This document shows positions 56,750-64,000 of a stretch of 64,000 bases of DNA, one piece after another (within the stretch, counting starts at the first letter, position 1; every line of letters starts with the position of its first letter). The notes under the pieces were generated by a model. It saw nothing but the letters and a program-made list of their open reading frames with translations. It did no database searches and was not told the origin of the DNA. A program made the position numbers and the translations under genes. The stretch comes from Streptomyces sp. SKN60 (GTDB lineage: Bacteria > Actinomycetota > Actinomycetes > Streptomycetales > Streptomycetaceae), in assembly GCF_026236535.1 (NCBI RefSeq), contig NZ_JAHTMW010000004.1, positions 186,001-250,000 of the forward strand. The letters are read 5' to 3'.

Positions 56750-56873
56750 GCGGCGAACCTTCTCCGGGGTGCGAGGGCTTGGTCATGTCCAAGGGCTTGC
56801 GCAGTACAATTTCACATTACTATTTTACGGGTCACATTTTCTGCTTGGACTCCCCACCCGGAAGTGACCCCTG
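56750..56873. promoter_or_regulatory. Divergent promoter region with TCACATT direct repeats
   Basis: A 124-bp gap between the ALDH and peptide-transport operons. The stretch 56801-56845 is strikingly AT-rich for this genome and carries TCACATT at 56812-56818 and 56832-56838, exactly 20 bp apart, suitable for a regulator binding on one helix face. The controlling protein is not identifiable here. Confidence 0.5.
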
Positions 56874-58631
56874 ATGGACAAGCACCCTCGCATCACCCTC
56901 GCCGCGGCCCTGTTGACGGCCCTCGCGCTCGGCACCACCGCCACCGCCTGTTCCGGCTCCGGCGGCGCCTCGGACCGGGGCCGGTCCGGCACCAACCCCG
57001 CGACCGGCAACCTCGGCCGGGTCGTCGGCGGCACCCCGGCGAAGGGCGGCACCCTGAACGTGCTGTCCAACCAGGACTTCACCCACCTCGACCCGGCCCG
57101 CAACTGGGTCATGGGCGACATGGACTTCGGCACCCGGCTGCTCTACCGCACCCTGCTCACCTACAAGGCCGAACCCGGCGCCAAGGGCAGCGAGCTGGCC
57201 CCCGACCTCGCCGAGGACCTGGGCACCTCATCCAACGGGGCCAAGACCTGGACCTTCCGCCTCAAGCAGGGCCTGAAGTACGAGGACGGATCCCCCGTCA
57301 CCGCGCAGGACGTCAAGTACAACGTGGAGCGGTCCTTCTCCCCCGACCTGCCCGGCGGCCCCGACTACGCGGCCCGCTACCTCGCGGGCGCCGAGGGCTA
57401 CAAGGGCCCGGCCGGCGGCAAGCACCTCGCGTCCATCAAGACGCCCGACGCCCGCACCATCGTCTTCGAACTCCGCACGCCCTTCGCCGAGTTCCGCTAC
57501 GCCACGGTGCTGCCCACCTTCGCCCCGGTGCCGGCCGCCCAGGACAAGGGCCCGCAGTACGACAACCGCCCGTTCTCCTCGGGGCCGTACCAGATCGAGT
57601 CGTACGCCCGGGACAAGCGGCTGGTCCTGGTCCGCAACCCGCACTGGGACGCCGCCACCGACCCGGTGCGCAAGGCCTACCCCGACCGGATCGTCGTGAC
57701 CATGGGCCTCAAGGGCGGTCAGGTGGACGACCGGCTCGTCGCGGGCGCGGGCGCCGACGCCTCCGCCGTCCCCTGGGCGGGCCTGCGCCCCGAGTCCACC
57801 CCGAAGGTGCTCACCAAGCCCGACATCCGCGCCCGGCTGCTCGCCGAGTCCAAGAACTGCACCGAGATGGTGCAGATGCACACCGGCCGCGCGCCCTTCG
57901 GCGACGTGCGGGTGCGGCAGGCCGTGCAGTACGCCCTCGACCGCGAGGCGATCCTCACCGCCTCCGGCGGCCCGGCGCTCAACGACCCGGCCACCGCGCT
58001 CATGCCCGGCTCCCTCTTCACCGGCGGCAAGCAGCCCGACACCCTGAAGATCCCGCTCACCGGCGACGTGACCAAGGCCAAGCAGCTGCTCAAGGAGGCC
58101 GGGAAGGCCGACGGCCTCACCACCCGCCTCACCGTCGCCACCGGCGACAAGGGCGTCGCCGAGGCGATACAGGAGGCCCTCGGCCGCGCCGGGATCAAGG
58201 TCGTCATCGAGACCGTCGACCCCTCCGCCTTCTACGACACCATCGGCGACACCAAGAACCGCACCGACCTCGTCTACACCGGCTGGTGCCCCGACTACCC
58301 CTCCGGCTCCACCTTCCTGCCCTTCGTCTTCGACGGCCGCTACATCAAGGAGAAGGGCAACTCCGGCAACCACTCCCTCTTCCGCGACCAGCCCACGATG
58401 CGGCGGATGGACGAGATCGCCGCCATGACCGACGCCACCCAGGCCAACAAGGCCTGGCAGGAGCTCGACGGACAGATCCTCGCCAAGGCCCCGACCGCGC
58501 CCGTCGTCATCGAGCGCATGCCGCTGCTGGTCGGCCCCAACATCGCCGGTGCCTTCGGCCACAGCTCCTTCGGCGGGCAGATCGACTACGCGACGATCGG
58601 CCTCAAGGACCCCGCGAAGAGCGGGAGCTGA
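56874..58631 (+). CDS. Dipeptide/oligopeptide-binding lipoprotein
   Basis: Family 5 solute-binding protein of 585 residues with a lipoprotein signal (Cys about 26, TTATACSGSG). The mature pattern is DppA/OppA-like: GGTLNVLSNQDFTHLDPARNW, LLYRTLLTYKAEPG, WTFRLKQGLKYEDGSPVTAQDVKYNVERSF in sections, FAEFRYATVLPTFAPVPAAQDKGPQYDNRPFSSGPYQI and VRQAVQYALDREAI. It captures peptides or similar ligands for the following permeases. It leads a five-gene operon with stop-start overlaps. Confidence 0.93.
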   Translation: MDKHPRITLAAALLTALALGTTATACSGSGGASDRGRSGTNPATGNLGRVVGGTPAKGGTLNVLSNQDFTHLDPARNWVMGDMDFGTRLLYRTLLTYKAEPGAKGSELAPDLAEDLGTSSNGAKTWTFRLKQGLKYEDGSPVTAQDVKYNVERSFSPDLPGGPDYAARYLAGAEGYKGPAGGKHLASIKTPDARTIVFELRTPFAEFRYATVLPTFAPVPAAQDKGPQYDNRPFSSGPYQIESYARDKRLVLVRNPHWDAATDPVRKAYPDRIVVTMGLKGGQVDDRLVAGAGADASAVPWAGLRPESTPKVLTKPDIRARLLAESKNCTEMVQMHTGRAPFGDVRVRQAVQYALDREAILTASGGPALNDPATALMPGSLFTGGKQPDTLKIPLTGDVTKAKQLLKEAGKADGLTTRLTVATGDKGVAEAIQEALGRAGIKVVIETVDPSAFYDTIGDTKNRTDLVYTGWCPDYPSGSTFLPFVFDGRYIKEKGNSGNHSLFRDQPTMRRMDEIAAMTDATQANKAWQELDGQILAKAPTAPVVIERMPLLVGPNIAGAFGHSSFGGQIDYATIGLKDPAKSGS

Positions 58632-58637
58632 ACCGCC

Positions 58638-59588
58638 GTGACCACCACCGACACGCGCCCCGAAGCCACCGCGGCGCCGCCGCCGGCCGCCGCCGGCAGC
58701 CCCTGGCGGCTCGCCCTGGCCGAACTGCGCCGCCGCCCCTCCGCCCTCGCCGGGCTCGCCGTCGTCGTCCTCTTCGCCGTGCTCGCCGCCGGCGCCCCGC
58801 TGATCGGCGGGCTCGGCGGCTGGCGCCCCGACGAGTTCGACAAGTCGGCCGTCGACCCGTACCTCGGCGGACTGCCGATCGGGCCGCTCGGCGGGATGTC
58901 CGCCGAGCACTGGCTCGGCGTCGAACCCGTCACCGGCCGCGATCTGTTCGCCCGGGTCGTGCACGGCGCGCAGGTCTCGCTGCTCATCGCCTTCGCCGCC
59001 ACCGCCATCGTGGTCGTCGTCGGGGTCGCCGCGGGCGTCGCCGCCGGCTACTTCGGCGGCCGCACCGACACCGTGCTCTCCCGGCTCATGGACCTCACCA
59101 TGTCCTTCCCGTCCCTCATCTTCATGATCGCGGCGATGTCGGTCGCCAGGGACGTCAACCGGATCCTGCTGATGGTCCTGGTCATCGGCCTCTTCGGCTG
59201 GCCCGGCATCGCCCGGATCGTCCGCGGCCAGACCCTCTCGCTCAAACACCGCGAGTACGTCGACGCGGCCCGCGTCGGCGGCGCCTCCACCTGGCGGGTG
59301 CTCACCCGGGACGTGCTGCCCGGGGTCGCCGGGCCGGTCATCGCGTACACCACCCTGATCGTGCCCGGCATGATCGCCACCGAGGCCGCGCTCAGCTATC
59401 TCGGCGTCGGGGTGCGCCCGCCGACCCCGTCCTGGGGGCAGATGATCGCCGAGAGCGTCGCCTTCTACGACACCGACCCGATGTACTTCATGGTGCCGAG
59501 CCTCTGTCTCTTCCTCACCGTCCTCGCCTTCACCCTGCTCGGGGACGCGCTGCGGGACGTCTTCGACCCGCGCGGAGGCCGCGCGTGA
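58638..59588 (+). CDS. Peptide ABC transporter permease (DppC/OppC type)
   Basis: Permease of 316 residues with six membrane segments and the docking loop EYVDAARVGGASTWRVLTRDVLPGVAGPVI. The N-terminal OppC extension (WRLALAELRRRPSALAGLAVVVLFAVLA) and large first external loop with GRDLFARVVHGAQVSLLIA are typical. In this operon the C-type permease comes before the B-type, the reverse of the usual order. Start GTG 58638; its stop overlaps the next GTG. Confidence 0.93.
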   Translation: MTTTDTRPEATAAPPPAAAGSPWRLALAELRRRPSALAGLAVVVLFAVLAAGAPLIGGLGGWRPDEFDKSAVDPYLGGLPIGPLGGMSAEHWLGVEPVTGRDLFARVVHGAQVSLLIAFAATAIVVVVGVAAGVAAGYFGGRTDTVLSRLMDLTMSFPSLIFMIAAMSVARDVNRILLMVLVIGLFGWPGIARIVRGQTLSLKHREYVDAARVGGASTWRVLTRDVLPGVAGPVIAYTTLIVPGMIATEAALSYLGVGVRPPTPSWGQMIAESVAFYDTDPMYFMVPSLCLFLTVLAFTLLGDALRDVFDPRGGRA

Positions 59589-60580
59589 GACAGCTGATCC
59601 CCTATGTCGGCCGCCGACTCCTCGGGATGCTCGGCGTGCTCCTCGCCGTCGCCGCCATCACCTTCCTCATCTTCTACGTGCTGCCCTCCGACCCGGCCGC
59701 CGCGGCCTGCGGCAAGTCCTGCAGCACCGAACGTCTCGCCGCGATCCGCGCCCACATGGGCCTGGACCAGCCGCTGTGGCGCCAGTTCGGCGACTTCGTC
59801 ACCGGCATCTTCACCGGACGGACGGTCGGCAGCGGCCCGTACGCGCTGCGCTGCGACTTCCCGTGCCTGGGCTACTCGTACGAGAACAGCCAGCCCGTCT
59901 GGGACCTCCTCGTCGACCGGATGCCGGTGTCCGCCTCGCTCGCCGTGGGCGCGGCCGTGATCTGGCTGGCGCTCGGCCTGGGCGCGGGGGTCACCGCGGC
60001 CCTGCGCAAGGACACCCTGACCGACCGGACGCTGATGGTCGGGGCGGTCGCCGCCGCCTCGCTGCCGGTCTACTTCACCTCGGTGATGCTGATCTACGGC
60101 TTCATCCGGGTCGCGGGCCTGCTGCCCTATCCGCAGTACGTGCCGTTCGGCGCCGACCCGCTCGACTGGGGGCGGAACCTGCTGCTTCCCTGGCTGGCGC
60201 TCGCCCTGCTGTACGCCGCCATGTACGCCCGGCAGAGCCGGAGTTCGATGATCGAGTCGATGGCGGAGCCGTACATCCGCACCGCCCGCGCCAAGGGCCT
60301 GCCGCGCCGGACCGTGGTGGTCAAGCACGGGCTGCGGGCCGGGATGACGCCGATCCTCACCCTCTTCGGCATGGACCTCGGCGGGCTGCTCGCCGGCGCG
60401 GTGATCACCGAGTCGCTGTTCGGGCTGCCGGGCGTGGGGCGGCTCTTCTACGGTGCCCTTTCCACCGGCGACCAGCCGGTGATCCTCGGGGTGACGCTGC
60501 TCGCCGCCGCCTTCATCGTCGTCGCCAACCTGTGCGTCGACCTGCTCTACGCCGTCGTCGACCCGCGAGTGAGGTTCTGA
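59585..60580 (+). CDS. Peptide ABC transporter permease (DppB/OppB type)
   Basis: Permease of 331 residues: VGRRLLGMLGVLLAVAAITFLIFYVLPSDPA at the N-terminus, an external loop with two Cys pairs (AACGKSCSTE and LRCDFPCLGY) that may form disulfides, and the docking loop EPYIRTARAKGLPRRTVVVKHGLRAGMTPIL. GTG 59585 overlaps the DppC stop (GTGA). The Cys-rich loop is unusual compared with enteric DppB. Confidence 0.93.
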   Translation: MRQLIPYVGRRLLGMLGVLLAVAAITFLIFYVLPSDPAAAACGKSCSTERLAAIRAHMGLDQPLWRQFGDFVTGIFTGRTVGSGPYALRCDFPCLGYSYENSQPVWDLLVDRMPVSASLAVGAAVIWLALGLGAGVTAALRKDTLTDRTLMVGAVAAASLPVYFTSVMLIYGFIRVAGLLPYPQYVPFGADPLDWGRNLLLPWLALALLYAAMYARQSRSSMIESMAEPYIRTARAKGLPRRTVVVKHGLRAGMTPILTLFGMDLGGLLAGAVITESLFGLPGVGRLFYGALSTGDQPVILGVTLLAAAFIVVANLCVDLLYAVVDPRVRF

Positions 60581-61554
60581 TGCCGCCGCTGCTGTCCGTG
60601 CGCGACCTGTCGGTCGTGTTCCCGACCCGGCGCGGGCCGGTGCGCGCCGTGGACCGGCTCTCCTTCGACGTGCCGCGCGGAGGGACCCTCGGCATCGTCG
60701 GCGAGTCGGGCTCCGGCAAGTCCGTGACCTCGATGGCGGTGATGGGCCTGCACACCGGCGCCGAGGTGACCGGCTCGGTCGTCCTCGACGGCCAGGAGCT
60801 CACCGGGCTGCGCGAGCGGGAGCTGAACCGGCTGCGCGGCCGGCGGATGGCGATGGTCTTCCAGGACCCGCTGTCCAGCCTCCATCCGTACTACACCGTC
60901 GGCGAGCAGATCGCCGAGCACCACCGGGTGCACTTCGGCTCACGGCGGCGGGTGGCCCGCGAGCGCGCCGTCGAGGCGCTCGCCGAGGTCGGCATCCCGG
61001 AGCCGCGGCGGCGGGCCGGCGCGTATCCGCACCAGTTCTCCGGCGGGATGCGGCAGCGCGTGATGATCGCGACGGCGCTGGTGTGCGAGCCGGACCTGCT
61101 GATCGCGGACGAGCCGACCACCGCGCTCGACGTCACCGTGCAGGCCCAGATCCTGGACCTGATCGCCCGGGTGCAGCAGGACCGGGGCCTCGGCGTCGTG
61201 CTCATCACCCACGATCTGGGCGTGGTCGCCCGGGTCGCCCACGAGGTCCTGGTGATGTACGGCGGGCGGGCGGTCGAACAGGCCCCCGTGGACGCCCTGT
61301 TCGCCTCCCCCGCGCACCCCTACACCCAGGGACTGCTCGACTCGCTGCCCCGGCTCGACGACCCGGACGACACCCCGCTGCGGGCCATCCCCGGCTCCCC
61401 GCCGTCCCTGCTCGCCCCCGCGCCGGGCTGCGCCTTCGCGCCGCGCTGCGCGCGGGCCCGGGACCGCTGCCGGGAGGAAAGCCCGGTGCTCAGCGGTCCG
61501 GCGGACCATCCGACGGCCTGTCACTTCCCCGCGTACGAAGGCGTCGCCTCATGA
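60580..61554 (+). CDS. Peptide ABC transporter ATPase (DppD/OppD type)
   Basis: ATPase of 324 residues: Walker A GESGSGKSV, signature FSGGMRQRV, Walker B LLIADEPTTALD, switch His in LITHDLG, and the C-terminal oligo_HPY region with AFAPRCARARDRC, whose four Cys (with CHFP) can hold an iron-sulfur cluster as in Dpp/Opp ATPases. The ATG overlaps the previous stop by one base (TGATG). Confidence 0.93.
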   Translation: MPPLLSVRDLSVVFPTRRGPVRAVDRLSFDVPRGGTLGIVGESGSGKSVTSMAVMGLHTGAEVTGSVVLDGQELTGLRERELNRLRGRRMAMVFQDPLSSLHPYYTVGEQIAEHHRVHFGSRRRVARERAVEALAEVGIPEPRRRAGAYPHQFSGGMRQRVMIATALVCEPDLLIADEPTTALDVTVQAQILDLIARVQQDRGLGVVLITHDLGVVARVAHEVLVMYGGRAVEQAPVDALFASPAHPYTQGLLDSLPRLDDPDDTPLRAIPGSPPSLLAPAPGCAFAPRCARARDRCREESPVLSGPADHPTACHFPAYEGVAS

Positions 61555-62525
61555 GCACACCTCCCCTCCTCTCCGTCCGCGACCTCGCGATGACCTTTCC
61601 CGGGCGCGGGTCCCGCTCCGCCCGGGTGCGGGCCGTGGACGGCGTCTCCTTCGACATCGCCCGGGGCGAGACCCTGGGCCTGGTCGGGGAGTCCGGCTGC
61701 GGCAAGTCGACCACCGGACGGATGATCGTCCGGCTGCTCGAACCCACCTCCGGCACCGTCACGTACGACGGGCGGGACATCAGCCGGCTCTCCGCGCGGG
61801 CGCTCAAGCCGCTGCGCCGCGAGATCCAGATGGTCTTCCAGGACCCGCACTCCTCGCTCAACCCGCGCCGTACGGTGTCCCGGATCATCGCCGATCCCCT
61901 GCTGGTCCAGGGGAGTTCGGCCGCCGAGGCCCGGGCGCGGGCGGCCGAGCTCCTGGAGCTCGTGGGGCTGCTCCCGGAGCATCTGGACCGGTTTCCGCAC
62001 GAGTTCTCCGGCGGTCAGGCGCAGCGGATCGGCATCGCGCGCGCCCTGGCGACCGGGCCGCGGCTGGTGGTCGCCGACGAGCCGGTGTCGGCCCTGGACG
62101 TGTCCGTACAGGCGCAGATCGTCAATCTGATGGGGCGGCTGCAGCGGGACCTCGGTCTGTCGTACCTCTTCGTCGCCCACGATCTGTCGGTGGTGCGGCG
62201 GGTCTGCGACCGGGTGGCGGTGATGTATCTGGGGCGGATCGTGGAGATCGGCCCGAAGGAGCGGGTGTACGGGGCGCCCGCGCACCCCTACACCCGGGCG
62301 CTGCTCTCGGCGGTGCCACTGCCGGACCCGGCGGCCGAGCGGGCCCGGGAGCGGATCACCCTGCTCGGCGACCCCCCGAGCCCGGCCGCGCCGCCCCCGG
62401 GCTGCACCTTCCATCCGCGCTGTCCGAAGGCGCAGGCGCTGTGCCGGACGGAGTCTCCCCCGCTGCGGCGGACCGCGGCGGGGGAGGCGAGGGAGGTGGC
62501 CTGCCACTTCCCGGAGGGGGGCTGA
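61551..62525 (+). CDS. Peptide ABC transporter ATPase (DppF/OppF type)
   Basis: Second ATPase of 324 residues: Walker A GESGCGKST, FSGGQAQRI signature, Walker B LVVADEPVSALD, LFVAHDLS switch and the C-terminal TFHPRCPKAQALC...ACHFP cysteine set. It forms a heterodimer with the DppD-type protein. ATG 61551 overlaps the previous stop (ATGA). It closes the operon. Confidence 0.93.
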   Translation: MSTPPLLSVRDLAMTFPGRGSRSARVRAVDGVSFDIARGETLGLVGESGCGKSTTGRMIVRLLEPTSGTVTYDGRDISRLSARALKPLRREIQMVFQDPHSSLNPRRTVSRIIADPLLVQGSSAAEARARAAELLELVGLLPEHLDRFPHEFSGGQAQRIGIARALATGPRLVVADEPVSALDVSVQAQIVNLMGRLQRDLGLSYLFVAHDLSVVRRVCDRVAVMYLGRIVEIGPKERVYGAPAHPYTRALLSAVPLPDPAAERARERITLLGDPPSPAAPPPGCTFHPRCPKAQALCRTESPPLRRTAAGEAREVACHFPEGG

Positions 62526-62530
62526 GTCCT

Positions 62531-62566
62531 GGGGCCCGGCCGGTCACGGGGGGCCGGCCGGGTCCC
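62531..62566. terminator. Bidirectional terminator between peptide ABC operon and chitinase
   Basis: A 13-bp stem (62531-62543 with 62554-62566, one G-T wobble) lies in the 71-bp gap between the convergent genes. Confidence 0.65.
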
Positions 62567-62596
62567 GGGGAGGGCCGCCGGTCCCGGGGACCCGGG

Positions 62597-64000
62597 TCAG
62601 CCGGTGAAGCCGGCGGTGATCCGGGTGAACTCCCAGTCGCTCTGGGCGATGCCGGAGCAGGTCTCGGTCACGCCGCCGCCCGCGCAGCCGCGGTCGCGGT
62701 TGACGGACCAGAAGGCGAGCCGGGCGATGTGGTTGGCGTTGGCCCAGTCGCGGATCTGCGTCCAGATCTGCTGCGTGGTGACCTCCTGCTGGTCGGAGAG
62801 GCCGTTCATGCCGGAGATGCCGACGTGGGCGTAGGCGGTGGCGTCGTCCCAGCCGTAGACCGACTTCAGCTTGTTCTTGAGGCCGTTGGCGGCGTTGACG
62901 GTGTTGCCGTACATGTCGGCGCCGCCGCCGAAGTCGAAGGGCATGATGGTGAAGACGTCGATGTTCGCGTTCAGCGCCTTGGACTGCTCGATCAGCCGGT
63001 TGCCGTAGTAGGTGGGGCCGGTGGTCGAGGTGCCGAAGGTGAGGATGGTCCGCAGGCCGGGGTTGTTGGCCTTGACGATCTTCAAGGCGCCGAGGATGCG
63101 GTCCTGGACGGCCGCGTTCTCGAACTCGTCGGTGTTCTCGATGTCGACGTCGATCGACTTCAGGCCGTAGGCGTCGATGACCTTCTGGTAGGCGCCGGCC
63201 AGGGCCTCGGGTGTCGAGCAGTTGGGGCCGAGCTTGTTGCCGGACCAGCCGCCGATCGACGGGACGATGTCGCCGCCGGCCGCCCGGACGGCGGCGATGG
63301 TGGACTGGTCGACGCCGCCGGTCAGCGGGCGCTGCCCGTCCCAGGCCGGGTTGCAGCCGCCGGAGGAGAGGATGAAGGCCATGGTGAAGGTCTTGATGCC
63401 GGTGGCGTTCATGACGGTGGCGGGCGCCGGCGGGTTGCCCCAGCCGAGGTAGAGGTAGGGCGCGGCCTGCTTGAAGCCGGTGCCGCCACCCCCGCCGCCG
63501 GCCTCGGTGGTGACGGTGGCGGTGTTGGAGGCGGGCGAGACGTTGCCCGCGGCGTCCCGGGCCTTCACGGTGAAGGTGTACGAGGTGCTCGCGGCGAGCC
63601 CGCCGACGGTGGCCGAGGTGCCAGTGACCGTGCTGACCTTGGTGGCGCCCTGGTAGACGTCGTACCCGGTGACGCCGACGTTGTCGGTGGCGGCTGCCCA
63701 GCTGAGGGTCACCGCGGAGGCGGTCTTGGACGCCACCTGGAGACCGGTGGGCGCACTCGGCGCCTGGGTGTCGGTGCCGCCGCCCCCGCCGCCGGGGCCG
63801 TCGAGGCTGATGTCGTCGGCGTGGTAGGTGCCCTGGCCGTACCAGCCGTGGGTGTAGACGGTGGCGCTGGTCTGGCTCGCGCCGGTGGTGAAGCTGAGCG
63901 ACAGGCGCTGGTACGAGGGCGCGGACGCGGTCCAGGTCGAGGTGCCGCCGTCGACGCCGAGGTACACGTAGGTGCCGCGTACCCAACCGGACAGCGTGTA
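62597..64000 (-). CDS. Secreted GH18 chitinase with CBM and FN3 domains (N-terminus outside window)
   Basis: The last 467 residues are visible; the frame stays open to the window edge (first residues YTLSGWVRGTYVYLGVDG), so signal peptide and part of a carbohydrate-binding domain are missing. A CBM-like beta-sandwich ends in HADDISLDGPGG, then a fibronectin-III domain (APSAPTGLQVASKTASAVTLSW ... TVTTEAG) between Gly-rich linkers, then a GH18 domain with SIGGWSGNK and the catalytic LKSIDVDIEN. The first Asp of the D-x-x-D-x-D-x-E motif is Lys here, but the catalytic D-x-E is intact. It should hydrolyse chitin outside the cell. Confidence 0.9.
   Translation of the reverse strand, partial: YTLSGWVRGTYVYLGVDGGTSTWTASAPSYQRLSLSFTTGASQTSATVYTHGWYGQGTYHADDISLDGPGGGGGGTDTQAPSAPTGLQVASKTASAVTLSWAAATDNVGVTGYDVYQGATKVSTVTGTSATVGGLAASTSYTFTVKARDAAGNVSPASNTATVTTEAGGGGGGTGFKQAAPYLYLGWGNPPAPATVMNATGIKTFTMAFILSSGGCNPAWDGQRPLTGGVDQSTIAAVRAAGGDIVPSIGGWSGNKLGPNCSTPEALAGAYQKVIDAYGLKSIDVDIENTDEFENAAVQDRILGALKIVKANNPGLRTILTFGTSTTGPTYYGNRLIEQSKALNANIDVFTIMPFDFGGGADMYGNTVNAANGLKNKLKSVYGWDDATAYAHVGISGMNGLSDQQEVTTQQIWTQIRDWANANHIARLAFWSVNRDRGCAGGGVTETCSGIAQSDWEFTRITAGFTG

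Noticed and set aside
56429..60580. A 1383-codon plus-strand open frame
   Set aside because: Only its last 331 codons are real (DppB-type permease). The rest is an Arg/Pro-rich out-of-frame reading through the binding protein and DppC genes.
1..64000. tRNA or rRNA genes, insertion sequences, prophage or att sites
   Set aside because: I looked for cloverleaf-like stretches, transposases, integrases and phage genes and saw none. A tRNAscan or IS search would settle it.

Overview
The window is a 64 kb piece of a Streptomyces (or very close actinomycete) chromosome. The DNA is very GC-rich with third-position G/C in almost every codon, GTG starts are common, and stop-start overlaps of the ATGA or GTGA type are frequent. 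Typical streptomycete loci are present: a conservon with a cytochrome P450, a bacterial terpene synthase, a LysM/transglycosylase gene behind a c-di-AMP riboswitch, a SigB/F/G-type sigma factor, and secreted multidomain carbohydrases. I saw no tRNA, rRNA, CRISPR array, prophage or insertion sequence.

Layout. 1-2.3 kb: end of a VanZ-like gene and a two-component system. 2.25-4.45 kb: an MFS exporter followed by debris of a nonribosomal peptide locus (a frameshifted MbtH gene and a broken reductase domain). 4.45-9.6 kb: an MHS-type symporter, an XRE-cupin regulator, and a coupled run of arylsulfotransferase-like protein, NCS2 permease and VOC protein, with a clean palindrome between the divergent halves. 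10.2-14.75 kb: a complete five-gene conservon ending in a CYP157-like P450 that lacks the ExxR motif, converging on an orphan sesquiterpene-type synthase (14.86-15.93 kb). 16.5-23.1 kb: MFS, YunG-like, ArsR, PhnA-type zinc-ribbon, polysaccharide deacetylase, riboswitch-controlled LysM/SLT protein, a kinase relic and an aldo/keto reductase. 23.4-29.8 kb: large secreted hydrolase, EF-hand protein, STAS protein and sigma factor, MT0933-type small protein, second secreted hydrolase. 29.8-33.0 kb: xylose-type sugar ABC transporter. 33.2-35.8 kb: Xaa-Pro peptidase and a divergent HTH regulator.

36.1-42.5 kb is the most distinctive part: a 79-residue double-glycine-leader peptide with a cysteine-free, Gly/Val-rich core containing no Lys, Arg or His, followed by an HlyD-type adaptor and two NHLP-type ABC exporters (one with a C39 leader peptidase). 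No maturation enzyme is nearby. A hairpin covers the peptide's ribosome binding site and start codon, and two strong hairpins separate the peptide gene from the exporter genes.

42.5-53.1 kb is a complete alpha-glucan utilisation locus on the minus strand: LacI regulator, a 1430-residue secreted GH87-type alpha-1,3-glucanase, a CUT1 sugar ABC transporter and an intracellular GH13 alpha-glucosidase. 53.2-56.7 kb holds a DUF6924-like protein, AlkB, an NmrA-like oxidoreductase and an aldehyde dehydrogenase. 56.9-62.5 kb is a five-gene dipeptide/oligopeptide ABC operon. A GH18 chitinase runs off the right edge.
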